From assembly GCF_034190915.1 (NCBI RefSeq), contig NW_026947695.1, forward strand, positions 186,001 through 250,000: 64,000 bases of DNA, given 5' to 3'. Shown here piece after piece: positions 11,587 to 24,351 of the stretch. Position 1 is the first letter of the stretch, and every line of letters starts with the position of its first letter. Both the position numbers and the translations under genes were made by a program. This DNA comes from Cavia porcellus. Lineage: Eukaryota; Chordata; Mammalia; Rodentia; Caviidae. Under the pieces are notes generated by a model that was not told the DNA's origin, did no database searches, and saw only the letters and a list, made by a program, of their open reading frames with translations.

Positions 11587-13927
11587 CAGTGAGAAAAACA
11601 TCACGGGGTGGTGCGCATTGTATGGGTGTGTGTTACATTAGATTCACTAGTAGCAGTGAGAAAAACATCACGTGGAGGTGCGCATTGTATGGGTGTGTGT
11701 TGCATTAGATTCACTAGTAGCAGTGAGAAAAACATCACGGGGTGGTGCGCATTGTATGGGTGTGTGTTACATTAGATTCACTAGTAGCAGTGAGAAAAAC
11801 ATCACGGGGTGGTGCGCATTGTATGGGTGTGTGTTACATTAGATTCACTAGTAGCAGTGAGAAAAACATCACGGGGTGGTGCGCATTGTATGGGTGTGTG
11901 TTACATTAGATTCACTAGTAGCAGTGAGAAAAACATCACGGGGTGGTGCGCATTGTATGGGTGTGTGTTACATTAGATTCACTAGTAGCAGTGAGAAAAA
12001 CATCACGGGGTGGTGCGCATTGTATGGGTGTGTGTTACATTACATTCACTAGTAGGAGTGAGAAAAACATCACGGGGTGGTGCGCATTGTATGGGTGTGT
12101 GTTACATTACATTCACTAGTAGGAGTGAAAAAAACATCAAGGGGTGGTGCGCATTGTATGGGTGTGTGTTACATTAGATTCACTAGTTGAGTGAGAAAAA
12201 CATCACGGTGTGGTGCGCATTGTATGGGTGTGTGTTACATTAGATTCACTAGTAGCAGTGAGAAAAACATCACGGGGTGGTGCGCATTGTATCGGTGTGT
12301 GTTACATTACATTCACTAGTACGAGTGAGAAAAACATCACGGGGTGGTGCGCATTGTATGGGTGTGTGTTACATTAGATTCACTAGTAGGAGTGAGAAAA
12401 ACATCACGGGGTGGTGCGCATTGTATGGGTGTGTGTTACATTAGATTCACTAGTAGGAGTGAGATAAACATCACGGTGTGGTGCGCATTGTATGGGTGTG
12501 TGTTACAATACATTCACTAGTAGGAGTGAGAAAAACATCACGGGGTGGTGCGCATTGTATGGGTGTGTGTTACATTACATTCACTAGTAGGAGTGAGAAA
12601 AACATCACGGTGTGGTGCGCATTGTATGGGTGTGTGTTACATTACATTCACTAGTAGGAGTGAGAAAAACATCACGGGGTGGTGCTCATTGCATGAGTGT
12701 GTTACATTACATTCACTACTAGGATTGAGAAAAACATCACGGGGCGGTGCTCATTGTATGGGTGTGTGTTACATTAGATTCACTAGTAGGAGTGAAAAAA
12801 ACATCACGGGGCGGTGCGCATTGTATGGGTGTGTGTTACATTACATTCACTAGTAGGAGTGAGAAAATGATCACGGGGTGGTGCGCATTGTATGGGTGTG
12901 TGTTACATTACATCCACTAGTAGGAGTGAGAAAAACATCACGGGGTGGTGCGCATTGTATGGGTGTGTGTTACATTACATTCACTAGTAGGAGTGAGAAA
13001 AACATCACGGGGTGGTGCGCATTGTATGGGTATGTGTAACATTACATTCTCTAGTATGAGTGAGAAAAACATCACGGGGTGGTGCGCATTGTATGGGTGT
13101 GTGTTACATTAGATTCACTAGAAGGAGTGAGAAAAACATCACGGGGTGGTGCGCATTGTATGGGTGTGTGTTACATTACATACACTAGTAGCAGTGAGAA
13201 AAACATCACGGGGTGGTGCGCATTGTATGGGTGTGTGTTACATTACATTCACTAGTAGCAGTGAGAAAAACATCACGGGGTGGTGCGCATTGTATGGGTG
13301 TGTGTTACATTAGATTCACTAGTAGGAGTGAGAAAAACATCACGGGGTGGTGCGCATTGTATGGGTGTGTGTTACATTACATTCACTAGTAGGAGTGAGA
13401 AAAACATCACGGGGTGGTGCTCATTGTATGAGTGTGTTACATTACATTCACTACTAGGAGTGAGAAAAACATCACGGGGCGGTGCGCATTGTATGGGTGT
13501 GTGTTACATTAGATTCACTAGTAGGAGTGAGAAAAACATCACGGGGTGGTGCGCATTGTATCGGTGTGTGTTACATTACATTCACTAGTAGGAGTGAGAA
13601 AATCATCACGGGGTGGTGCGCATTGTATGAGTGTGTGTTACATTACATTCACTAGTAGGAGTGAGAAAAACATCACGGGGTGGTGCGCATTGTATGGGTG
13701 TGTGTTACATTACATTCACTAGTAGGAGTGAGAAAAACATCACGGGGTGGTGCGCATTGTATGAGTGTGTGTTACATTACATTCTCTAGTAGGAGTGAGA
13801 AAAACATCACGGGGTGGTGCGCATTGTATGGGTGTGTGTTACATTACATTCACTAGTAGGAGTGAGAAAAACATCACGGGGTGGTGCGCATTGTATGGGT
13901 GTGTGTTACATTACATTCACTAGTAGG
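11587..13927 (+). repeat. 34/35-monomer higher-order repeat, copy 2
   Basis: This unit repeats the marker series of the preceding one: GGAGGTGCGC at 11674, ACATCAAGGG at 12134, TTGAGTGAG at 12187, ACAATACA at 12505, GCATGAGTGT at 12691, GAAAATGATC near 12,863 and CTAGTATGAG near 13,051. One extra monomer lies at about 12,545-12,611 relative to copy 1. The two copies differ at scattered single bases, such as CGCATT against CGAATT near 11,481 and 13,821. The match fades at about 13.9 kb and overlaps the start of the next repeat. Confidence 0.82.
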
Positions 13928-16900
13928 AGTGAGAAAAACATCACGGGGTGGTGCGCATTGTATGGGTGTGTGTTACATTACATTCTCTAGTAGGAGTGAG
14001 AAAAACATCACAGGGTGGTGCGCATTGTATGGGTGTGTGTTACATTACATTCACTAGTAGGAGTGAGAAAAACATCACGGGGTGGTGCGCATTGTATGGG
14101 TGTGTGTTACATTACATTCACTAGTAGGAGTGAGAAAAACATCACGGGTTGGTGCGCATTGTATCGGTGTGTGTTACATTACATTCACTAGTAGGAGTGA
14201 GAAAATCATCACGGGGTGGTGCGCATTGTATGGGTGTGTGTTACATTACATTCACTAGTAGGAGTGAGAAAAACATCACGGGGTGGTGCGCATTGTATGG
14301 GTGTGTGTTACATTACATTCACTAGTAGGAGTGAGAAAAACATCACGGGGTGGTGCGCATTGTATGGGTGTGTGTTACATTACATTCTCTAGTAGGAGTG
14401 AGAAAACTATCACGGGGTGGTGCGCATTGTATGGGTGTGTGTTACATTACATTCACTAGTAGGAGTGAGAAAAACATCACGGGGTGGTGCGCATTGTATG
14501 GGTGTGTGTTGCATTACATTCACTAGTAGGAGTGAGAAAAACATCACGGGGTCGTGCGCATTGTATGGGTGTGTGTTACATTACATTCACTAGTAGCAGT
14601 GAGAAAAATATCACGGGGTGGTGCACATTGTATGAGTGTGTGTTACATTACATTCACTAGTAGCAATGAGAAAAACATCACGGTGTGGTGAGCATTGTAT
14701 GGGTGTGTTACATTACATTCACTAGTAGCAGTGAGAAAAACATCACGGGGTGGTGCGCATTGTATGGGTGTGTGTTACATTAGATTCACTAGTGTGAGTG
14801 AGAAAAACATCACGGGGTGGTGCGCATTGTATGGGTGTGTGTTACATTACATTCACTAATAGGAGTGAGAAAAACATCACGGGGTGGTTCGCATTGTATG
14901 GGTGTGTGTTACATTACATTCTCTAGTAGGAGTGAGAAAAACATCACGGGGTGGTGCGCATTGTATGGGTGTGTGTTACATTAGATTCACTAGTAGCAGT
15001 GAGAAAAACATCACGGGGTGGTGCGCATTGTATGGGTGTGTGTTACATTACATTCACTAGTAGCAGTGAGAAAAACATCACGGGGTGGTGCGCATTGTAT
15101 GGGTGTGTGTTACATTACATTCACTAGTAGGAGTGAGAAAAACATCACGGGGCGGTGCGCATTGTATGGGTGTGTGTTACATTACATTCACTAGTAGGAG
15201 TGAGAAAAACATCACGGTGTGGTGCGCATTGTATGGGTGTGTGTTACATTACATTCACTAGTAGGAGTGAGAAAAACATCACGGGGTGGTGCGCATTGTA
15301 TGGGTGTGTGTTACATTACATTCACTAGTAGCAGTGAGAAAAACATCACGGGGTGGTGCGCATTGTATGGGTGTGTGTTACATTACATTCACTAGTAGGA
15401 GTGAGAAAAACATCACGGGGTGGTGCGCATTGTATGGGTGTGTGTTACATTACATTCACTAGTAGCAGTGAGAAAAACATCACGGGGTGGTGCGCATTGT
15501 ATGGGTGTGTGTTGCATTACATTCACTAGTAGGAGTGAGAAAAACATCACGGGGTGCTGCGCATTGTATGGGTGTGTGTTACATTACATTCACTAGTAGG
15601 AGTGAGAAAAACATCACGGGGTGGTGCGCATTGTATGGGTGTGTGTTACATTACATTCACTAGTAGGAGTGAGAAAAACATCATGGGGTGGTGCTCATTG
15701 TATTAGTGTGTTACATTACATTCACTACTAGGAGTGACAAAAACATCACGGGGTGGTGCGCATTGTATGGGTGTGTGTTACATTACATTCACTAGTAGGA
15801 GTGAGAAAAACATCACGGGGTGGTGCGCATTGTATGGGTGTGTGTTACATTAGATTCACTAGTAGGAGTGAGAAAAACATCACGGGGTGGTGCGCATTGT
15901 ATGGGTGTGTGTTACATTACATTCACTAGTAGCAGTGAGAAAAACATCACGGGGTGGTGCGCATTGTATGGGTGTGTGTTACATTACATTCACTAGTAGC
16001 AGTGAGAAAAACATCACGGGGTGGTGCGCATTGTATGGGTGTGTGTTACATTACATTCACTAGTAGCAGTGAGAAAAACATCACGGGGTGGTGCGCATTG
16101 TATGGGTGTGTGTTACATTAGATTCACTAGTAGCAGTGAGAAAAACATCACGGGGTGGTGCGCATTGTATGGGTGTGTGGTACATTAGATTCACTAGTAG
16201 CAGTGAGAAAAACATCACGGGGTGGTGCGCATTGTATGGGTGTGTGTTACATTAGATTCACTAGTAGCAGTGAGAAAAACATCACGGGGTGGTGCGCATT
16301 GTATTGGTGTGTGTTACATTAGATTCACTAGTAGCAGTGAGAAAAACATCACGGGGTGGTGCGCATTGTATGGGTGTGTGTTACATTACATTCACTAGTA
16401 CGAGTGAGAAAAACATCACGGGGTGGTGCGCATTGTATGGATGTGTGTTACATTAGATTCACTAGTAGGAGTGAGAAAAACATCACGGGGTGGTGCGCAT
16501 TGTATGGGTGTGTGTTACATTAGATTCACTAGTAGGAGTGAGATAAACATCACGGGGTGGTGCTCATTGTATGGGTGTGTGTTACAATACATTCACTAGT
16601 AGGAGTGAGAAAAACATCACGGGGTGGTGCGCATTGTATGGGTGTGTGTTACATTACATTCACTAGTAGGAGTGAGAAAAACATCACGGAGTGGTGCGCA
16701 TTGTATGGGTGTGTGTTACATTACATTCACTAGTAGGAGTGAGAAAAACATCACGGGGTGGTGCGCATTGTATGGGTGTGTGTTACATTACATTCTCTAG
16801 TAGGAGTGAGAAAAACATCACGGGGTGGTGCGCATTGTATGGGTGTGTGTTACATTACATTCACTAGTAGGAGTGAGAAAAACATCACGGGGTGGTGCGC

Positions 16901-17642
16901 ATTGTATGGGTGTGTGTTATATTACATTCACTAGTAGGAGTGAGAAAAACATCACGGGGTGGTGCGCATTGTATGGGTGTGTGTTACATTAGATTCACTA
17001 GTAAGAGTGAGAAAAACATCACGGGGTGGTGCGCATTGTATGGGTGTGTGTTACATTAGATTCACTAGTAGCAGTGAGAAAAACATCACGGGGTGGTGCG
17101 CATTGTATGGGTGTGTGTTACATTTGATTCACTAGTAGGAGTGAGAAAAACATCACGGGGTGGTGCGCATTGTATTGGTGTGTGTTACATTACATTCACT
17201 AGTAGCAGTGAGAAAAACATCACGGGGTGGTGCGCATTGTATGGGTGTGTGTTACATTTGATTCACTAGTAGGAGTGAGAAAAACATCACGGGGTGGTGC
17301 GCATTGTATTGGTGTGTGTTACATTACATTCACTAGTAGCAGTGAGAAAAACATCACGGGGTGGTGCGCATTGTATGGGTGTGTGTTACATTACATTCAC
17401 TAGTAGCAGTGAGAAAAACATCACGGGGTGGTGCGCATTGTATTGGTGTGTGTTACATTACATTCACTAGTAGCAGTGAGAAAAACATCACGGGGTGGTG
17501 CGCATTGTATGGGTGTGTGTTACATTACATTCACTAGTAGCAGTGAGAAAAACATCACGGGGTGGTGCGCATTGTATGGGTGTGTGTTACATTACATTCA
17601 CTAGTAGGAGTGAGAAAAACATCACGGGGTGGTGCGCATTGT
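13761..17642 (+). repeat. 3,882-bp (58-monomer) higher-order repeat, copy 1
   Basis: Every private variant I followed recurs exactly 3,882 bp downstream. Examples are the ATGAGTGTGT monomer at 13761, TAGCAATGAG with TGAGCATTG at 14661, CATTTGATTC at 17121 and 17255, and ACAATACA at 16584. The length equals 58 x 67 minus 4, fitting two short monomers (near 14,705 and 15,703) that each lack 2 bp. The repeat contains no unique sequence. Because the left flank resembles the unit, the start could lie up to about 130 bp earlier. Confidence 0.9.
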
Positions 17643-20600
17643 ATGAGTGTGTGTTACATTACATTCTCTAGTAGGAGTGAGAAAAACATCACGGGGTGGT
17701 GCGCATTGTATGGGTGTGTGTTACATTACATTCACTAGTAGGAGTGAGAAAAACATCACGGGGTGGTGCGCATTGTATGGGTGTGTGTTACATTACATTC
17801 ACTAGTAGGAGTGAGAAAAACATCACGGGGTGGTGCGCATTGTATGGGTGTGTGTTACATTACATTCTCTAGTAGGAGTGAGAAAAACATCACAGGGTGG
17901 TGCGCATTGTATGGGTGTGTGTTACATTACATTCACTAGTAGGAGTGAGAAAAACATCACGGGGTGGTGCGCATTGTATGGGTGTGTGTTACATTACATT
18001 CACTAGTAGGAGTGAGAAAAACATCACGGGTTGGTGCGCATTGTATCGGTGTGTGTTACATTACATTCACTAGTAGGAGTGAGAAAATCATCACGGGGTG
18101 GTGCGCATTGTATGGGTGTGTGTTACATTACATTCACTAGTAGGAGTGCGAAAAACATCACGGGGTGGTGCGCATTGTATGGGTGTGTGTTACATTACAT
18201 TCACTAGTAGGAGTGAGAAAAACATCACGGGGTGGTGCGCATTGTATGGGTGTGTGTTACATTACATTCTCTAGTAGGAGTGAGAAAACTATCACGGGGT
18301 GGTGCGCATTGTATGGGTGTGTGTTACATTACATTCACTAGTAGGAGTGAGAAAAACATCACGGGGTGGTGCGCATTGTATGGGTGTGTGTTGCATTACA
18401 TTCACTAGTAGGAGTGAGAAAAACATCACGGGGTCGTGCGCATTGTATGGGTGTGTGTTACATTACATTCACTAGTAGCAGTGAGAAAAATATCACGGGG
18501 TGGTGCACATTGTATGAGTGTGTGTTACATTACATTCACTAGTAGCAATGAGAAAAACATCACGGTGTGGTGAGCATTGTATGGGTGTGTTACATTACAT
18601 TCACTAGTAGCAGTGAGAAAAACATCACGGGGTGGTGCGCATTGTATGGGTGTGTGTTACATTAGATTCACTAGTGTGAGTGAGAAAAACATCACGGGGT
18701 GGTGCGCATTGTATGGGTGTGTGTTACATTACATTCACTAATAGGAGTGAGAAAAACATCACGGGGTGGTTCGCATTGTATGGGTGTGTGTTACATTACA
18801 TTCTCTAGTAGGAGTGAGAAAAACATCACGGGGTGGTGCGCATTGTATGGGTGTGTGTTACATTAGATTCACTAGTAGCAGTGAGAAAAACATCACGGGG
18901 TGGTGCGCATTGTATGGGTGTGTGTTACATTACATTCACTAGTAGCAGTGAGAAAAACATCACGGGGTGGTGCGCATTGTATGGGTGTGTGTTACATTAC
19001 ATTCACTAGTAGGAGTGAGAAAAACATCACGGGGCGGTGCGCATTGTATGGGTGTGTGTTACATTACATTCACTAGTAGGAGTGAGAAAAACATCACGGT
19101 GTGGTGCGCATTGTATGGGTGTGTGTTACATTACATTCACTAGTAGGAGTGAGAAAAACATCACGGGGTGGTGCGCATTGTATGGGTGTGTGTTACATTA
19201 CATTCACTAGTAGCAGTGAGAAAAACATCACGGGGTGGTGCGCATTGTATGGGTGTGTGTTACATTACATTCACTAGTAGGAGTGAGAAAAACATCACGG
19301 GGTGGTGCGCATTGTATGGGTGTGTGTTACATTACATTCACTAGTAGCAGTGAGAAAAACATCACGGGGTGGTGCGCATTGTATGGGTGTGTGTTGCATT
19401 ACATTCACTAGTAGGAGTGAGAAAAACATCACGGGGTGCTGCGCATTGTATGGGTGTGTGTTACATTACATTCACTAGTAGGAGTGAGAAAAACATCACG
19501 GGGTGGTGCGCATTGTATGGGTGTGTGTTACATTACATTCACTAGTAGGAGTGAGAAAAACATCATGGGGTGGTGCTCATTGTATTAGTGTGTTACATTA
19601 CATTCACTACTAGGAGTGACAAAAACATCACGGGGTGGTGCGCATTGTATGGGTGTGTGTTACATTACATTCACTAGTAGGAGTGAGAAAAACATCACGG
19701 GGTGGTGCGCATTGTATGGGTGTGTGTTACATTAGATTCACTAGTAGGAGTGAGAAAAACATCACGGGGTGGTGCGCATTGTATGGGTGTGTGTTACATT
19801 ACATTCACTAGTAGCAGTGAGAAAAACATCACGGGGTGGTGCGCATTGTATGGGTGTGTGTTACATTACATTCACTAGTAGCAGTGAGAAAAACATCACG
19901 GGGTGGTGCGCATTGTATGGGTGTGTGTTACATTACATTCACTAGTAGCAGTGAGAAAAACATCACGGGGTGGTGCGCATTGTATGGGTGTGTGTTACAT
20001 TAGATTCACTAGTAGCAGTGAGAAAAACATCACGGGGTGGTGCGCATTGTATGGGTGTGTGGTACATTAGATTCACTAGTAGCAGTGAGAAAAACATCAC
20101 GGGGTGGTGCGCATTGTATGGGTGTGTGTTACATTAGATTCACTAGTAGCAGTGAGAAAAACATCACGGGGTGGTGCGCATTGTATTGGTGTGTGTTACA
20201 TTAGATTCACTAGTAGCAGTGAGAAAAACATCACGGGGTGGTGCGCATTGTATGGGTGTGTGTTACATTACATTCACTAGTACGAGTGAGAAAAACATCA
20301 CGGGGTGGTGCGCATTGTATGGATGTGTGTTACATTAGATTCACTAGTAGGAGTGAGAAAAACATCACGGGGTGGTGCGCATTGTATGGGTGTGTGTTAC
20401 ATTAGATTCACTAGTAGGAGTGAGATAAACATCACGGGGTGGTGCTCATTGTATGGGTGTGTGTTACAATACATTCACTAGTAGGAGTGAGAAAAACATC
20501 ACGGGGTGGTGCGCATTGTATGGGTGTGTGTTACATTACATTCACTAGTAGGAGTGAGAAAAACATCACGGAGTGGTGCGCATTGTATGGGTGTGTGTTA

Positions 20601-21524
20601 CATTACATTCACTAGTAGGAGTGAGAAAAACATCACGGGGTGGTGCGCATTGTATGGGTGTGTGTTACATTACATTCTCTAGTAGGAGTGAGAAAAACAT
20701 CACGGGGTGGTGCGCATTGTATGGGTGTGTGTTACATTACATTCACTAGTAGGAGTGAGAAAAACATCACGGGGTGGTGCGCATTGTATGGGTGTGTGTT
20801 ATATTACATTCACTAGTAGGAGTGAGAAAAACATCACGGGGTGGTGCGCATTGTATGGGTGTGTGTTACATTAGATTCACTAGTAAGAGTGAGAAAAACA
20901 TCACGGGGTGGTGCGCATTGTATGGGTGTGTGTTACATTAGATTCACTAGTAGCAGTGAGAAAAACATCACGGGGTGGTGCGCATTGTATGGGTGTGTGT
21001 TACATTTGATTCACTAGTAGGAGTGAGAAAAACATCACGGGGTGGTGCGCATTGTATTGGTGTGTGTTACATTACATTCACTAGTAGCAGTGAGAAAAAC
21101 ATCACGGGGTGGTGCGCATTGTATGGGTGTGTGTTACATTTGATTCACTAGTAGGAGTGAGAAAAACATCACGGGGTGGTGCGCATTGTATTGGTGTGTG
21201 TTACATTACATTCACTAGTAGCAGTGAGAAAAACATCACGGGGTGGTGCGCATTGTATGGGTGTGTGTTACATTACATTCACTAGTAGCAGTGAGAAAAA
21301 CATCACGGGGTGGTGCGCATTGTATTGGTGTGTGTTACATTACATTCACTAGTAGCAGTGAGAAAAACATCACGGGGTGGTGCGCATTGTATGGGTGTGT
21401 GTTACATTACATTCACTAGTAGCAGTGAGAAAAACATCACGGGGTGGTGCGCATTGTATGGGTGTGTGTTACATTACATTCACTAGTAGGAGTGAGAAAA
21501 ACATCACGGGGTGGTGCGCATTGT
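17643..21524 (+). repeat. 3,882-bp (58-monomer) higher-order repeat, copy 2
   Basis: This is a direct tandem copy of the preceding unit: ATGAGTGTGT at 17643, TAGCAATGAG at 18543, ACAATACA at 20466, and CATTTGATTC at 21003 and 21137. I noticed only one clear substitution, GAGTGCG at about 18,149 against GAGTGAG in copy 1. At 21,525 the expected ATGAGT is ATGGGT, which marks the end of the second unit. The near identity indicates a very recent tandem duplication, or an assembly duplication. Confidence 0.88.
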
Positions 21525-22285
21525 ATGGGTGTGTGTTACATTACATTCACTAGTAGGAGTGAGAAAAACATCACGGGGTGGTGCGCATTGTATGGGTGTG
21601 TGTTACATTACATTCCCTAGTAGGAGTGAGAAAAACATCACGGGGTGGTGCTCATTGTATGAGTGTATTACGTTACATTCACTACTAGGAGTGAGAAAAA
21701 CATCACGGGGCGGTGCGCATTGTATGGGTGTGTGTTACATTACATTCACTAGTAGCAGTGAGAAAAACATCACGGGGCGGTGCTCATTGTATGGGTGTGT
21801 GTTACATTACATTCACTAGTAGGAGTTAGAAAAACATCAGGGGTGGTGCGCATTGTATGGGTGTGTGTTACATTACATTCACTAGTAGGAGTGAGAAAAA
21901 CATCACGGGGTGGTGCGCATTGTATGGGTGTGTGTTACATTACATTCACTAGTAGGAGTGAGAAAAACATCACGGGGTGGTGCGCATTGTATGGGTGTGT
22001 GTTACATTACATTCACTAGTAGGAGTGAGAAAAACATCACGGGGTGGTGCGCATTGTATGAGTGTGTTACATTAGATTCACTACTAAGAGTCAGGAAAAC
22101 ATCACGGGGTGGTGCGCATTGTATGGGTGTGTTTTACATTAGATTCACTAGTAGCAGTGAGAAAAACATCACGTGGTGGTGCGCATTGTATGGGTGTGTG
22201 CTACATTACATTCACTAGTAGCAGTGAGAAAAACATCACGGGGTGGTGCGCTTTGTATGGGTGTGTGTTACATTACATTCACTAG
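21280..22285 (+). repeat. Segment duplicated at 5,675 bp (source or sister of 26,955-27,960)
   Basis: TATTGGTG at about 21,323, TTCCCTAG at about 21,613, GAGTGTATTACG near 21,661, AGGAGTTAG with the 1-bp-deleted CATCAGGGG near 21,830 and AAGAGTCAGG near 22,085 all recur 5,675 bp downstream in the same order. Upstream of about 21.28 kb a related match continues at 5,943 bp (TTATATTAC at 20,798 and 26,741), so four monomers differ between the copies. The segment overlaps the end of the second 3,882-bp unit. Confidence 0.8.
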
Positions 22286-22557
22286 TAGGAGTGAGAAAAA
22301 CATCACGGTGTGGTGCGCATTGTATGGGTGTGTGTTACATTAGATTCACTAGTAGGAGTCAGAAAAACATCACGGGGTGGTGAACATTGTATGGGTGTGT
22401 GTTACATTAAATTCACTAGTAGGAGTGAGAAAAACATCACGGGGTGGTGCGCATTGTATGGGTGTGTGTTACATTACATTCACTAGTAGCCGTGAGAAAA
22501 ACATCACGGGGTGGTGCGCATTGTATGGGTGTGTGTTACATTACATTCACTAGTAAC

Positions 22558-24351
22558 AGTGAGAAAAACATCACGGGGTGGTGCGCATTGTATGGGTGTG
22601 TTACATTACATTCACTAGTAGCAGTGAGAAAAACATCACGGGGTGGTGCGCATTGTATGGGTGTGTTACATTACATTCACTAGTAGCAGTGAGAAAAACA
22701 TCACGGGGTGGTGCGCATTGTATGGGTGTGTGTTACATTAGATTCACTAGTAGCAGTGAGAAAAACATCACGGGGTGGTGCGCATTGTATGGGTGTGTGT
22801 TACATTAGATTCACTAATAGCAGTGAGAAAAACATCACGGGGTGGTGCGCATTGTATGGGTGTGTGTTACATTAGATTCACTAGTAGCAGTGAGAAAAAC
22901 ATCACGGGGTGGTGCGCATTGTATGGGTGTGTGTTACATTAGATTCACTAGTAGCAGTGAAAAAAACATCACGGGGTGGTGCGCATTGTATGGGTGTGTG
23001 TTACATTAGATTCACTAGTAGCAGTAAGAAAAACATCACGGGGTGGTGCACATTGTATGGGTGTGTGTTACATTACATTCACTAGTACGACTGAGAAAAA
23101 CATCACGGGGTGGTGCGCATTGTATGGGTGTGTGTTACATTAGATTCACTAGTAGGAATGAGAAAAACATCACGGGGTGTTGCGCATTGTATGGGTGTGA
23201 GTTACATTACATTCACTAGTAGGAGTGAGAAAAACATCACGGGGTGGTGCGCATTGTATGGGTGTGTGTTACATTACATTCACTAGTAGGAGTGAGAAAA
23301 ACATCACGGGGTGGTGCGCATTGTATGGGTGTGTGTTACATTACATTCACGAGTAGGAGTGAGAAAAACATCACGGGGTGGTGCGCATTGTATGGGTGTG
23401 TGTTACATTACATTCACTAGTAGGAGTGAGAAAAACATCACGGGGTGGTGCGCATTGTATGGGTGTGTGTTACATTACATTCACGAGTAGGAGTGAGAAA
23501 AACATCACGGGGTGGTGCGCATTGTATGGGTGTGTGTTACATTACATTCACTAGTAGGAGTGAGAAAAACATCACGGGGTGGTGCGCATTGTATGGGTGT
23601 GTTACATTACATTCACTAGTAGCAGTGAGAAAAACATCACGGGGTGGTGCGCATTGTATGGGTGTGTTACATTACATTCACTAGTAGCAGTGAGAAAAAC
23701 ATCACGGGGTGGTGCGCATTGTATGGGTGTGTGTTACATTAGATTCACTAGTAGCAGTGAGAAAAACATCACGGGGTGGTGCGCATTGTATGGGTGTGTG
23801 TTACATTAGATTCACTAATAGCAGTGAGAAAAACATCACGGGGTGGTGCGCATTGTATGGGTGTGTGTTACATTAGATTCACTAGTAGCAGTGAGAAAAA
23901 CATCACGGGGTGGTGCGCATTGTATAGGTGTGTGTTACATTAGATTCACTAGTAGCAGTGAAAAAAACATCACGGGGTGGTGCGCATTGTATGGGTGTGT
24001 GTTACATTAGATTCACTAGTAGCAGTAAGAAAAACATCACGGGGTGGTGCACATTGTATGGGTGTGTGTTACATTACATTCACTAGTACGACTGAGAAAA
24101 ACATCACGGGGTGGTGCGCATTGTATGGGTGTGTGTTACATTAGATTCACTAGTAGGAATGAGAAAAACATCACGGGGTGTTGCGCATTGTATGGGTGTG
24201 AGTTACATTACATTCACTAGTAGGAGTGAGAAAAACATCACGGGGTGGTGCGCATTGTATGGGTGTGTGTTACATTACATTCACTAGTAGGAGTGAGAAA
24301 AACATCACGGGGTGGTGCGCATTGTATGGGTGTGTGTTACATTACATTCAC
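22558..24351 (+). repeat. 1,001-bp (15-monomer) tandem duplication
   Basis: The series from about 22,558 to 23,350 recurs from about 23,559 to 24,351 at an offset of 1,001 bp (15 x 67 minus 4). Two 65-bp monomers, TTCACTAATAG, GTGAAAAAAAC, CAGTAAG, GTGCACATTG and TACGACTGAG occur in order in both copies. One difference is TATAGGTG near 23,933 against TATGGGTG in copy 1. Between the copies lies a 134-bp (two-monomer) duplication marked by CACGAG at 23348 and 23482. Confidence 0.82.
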
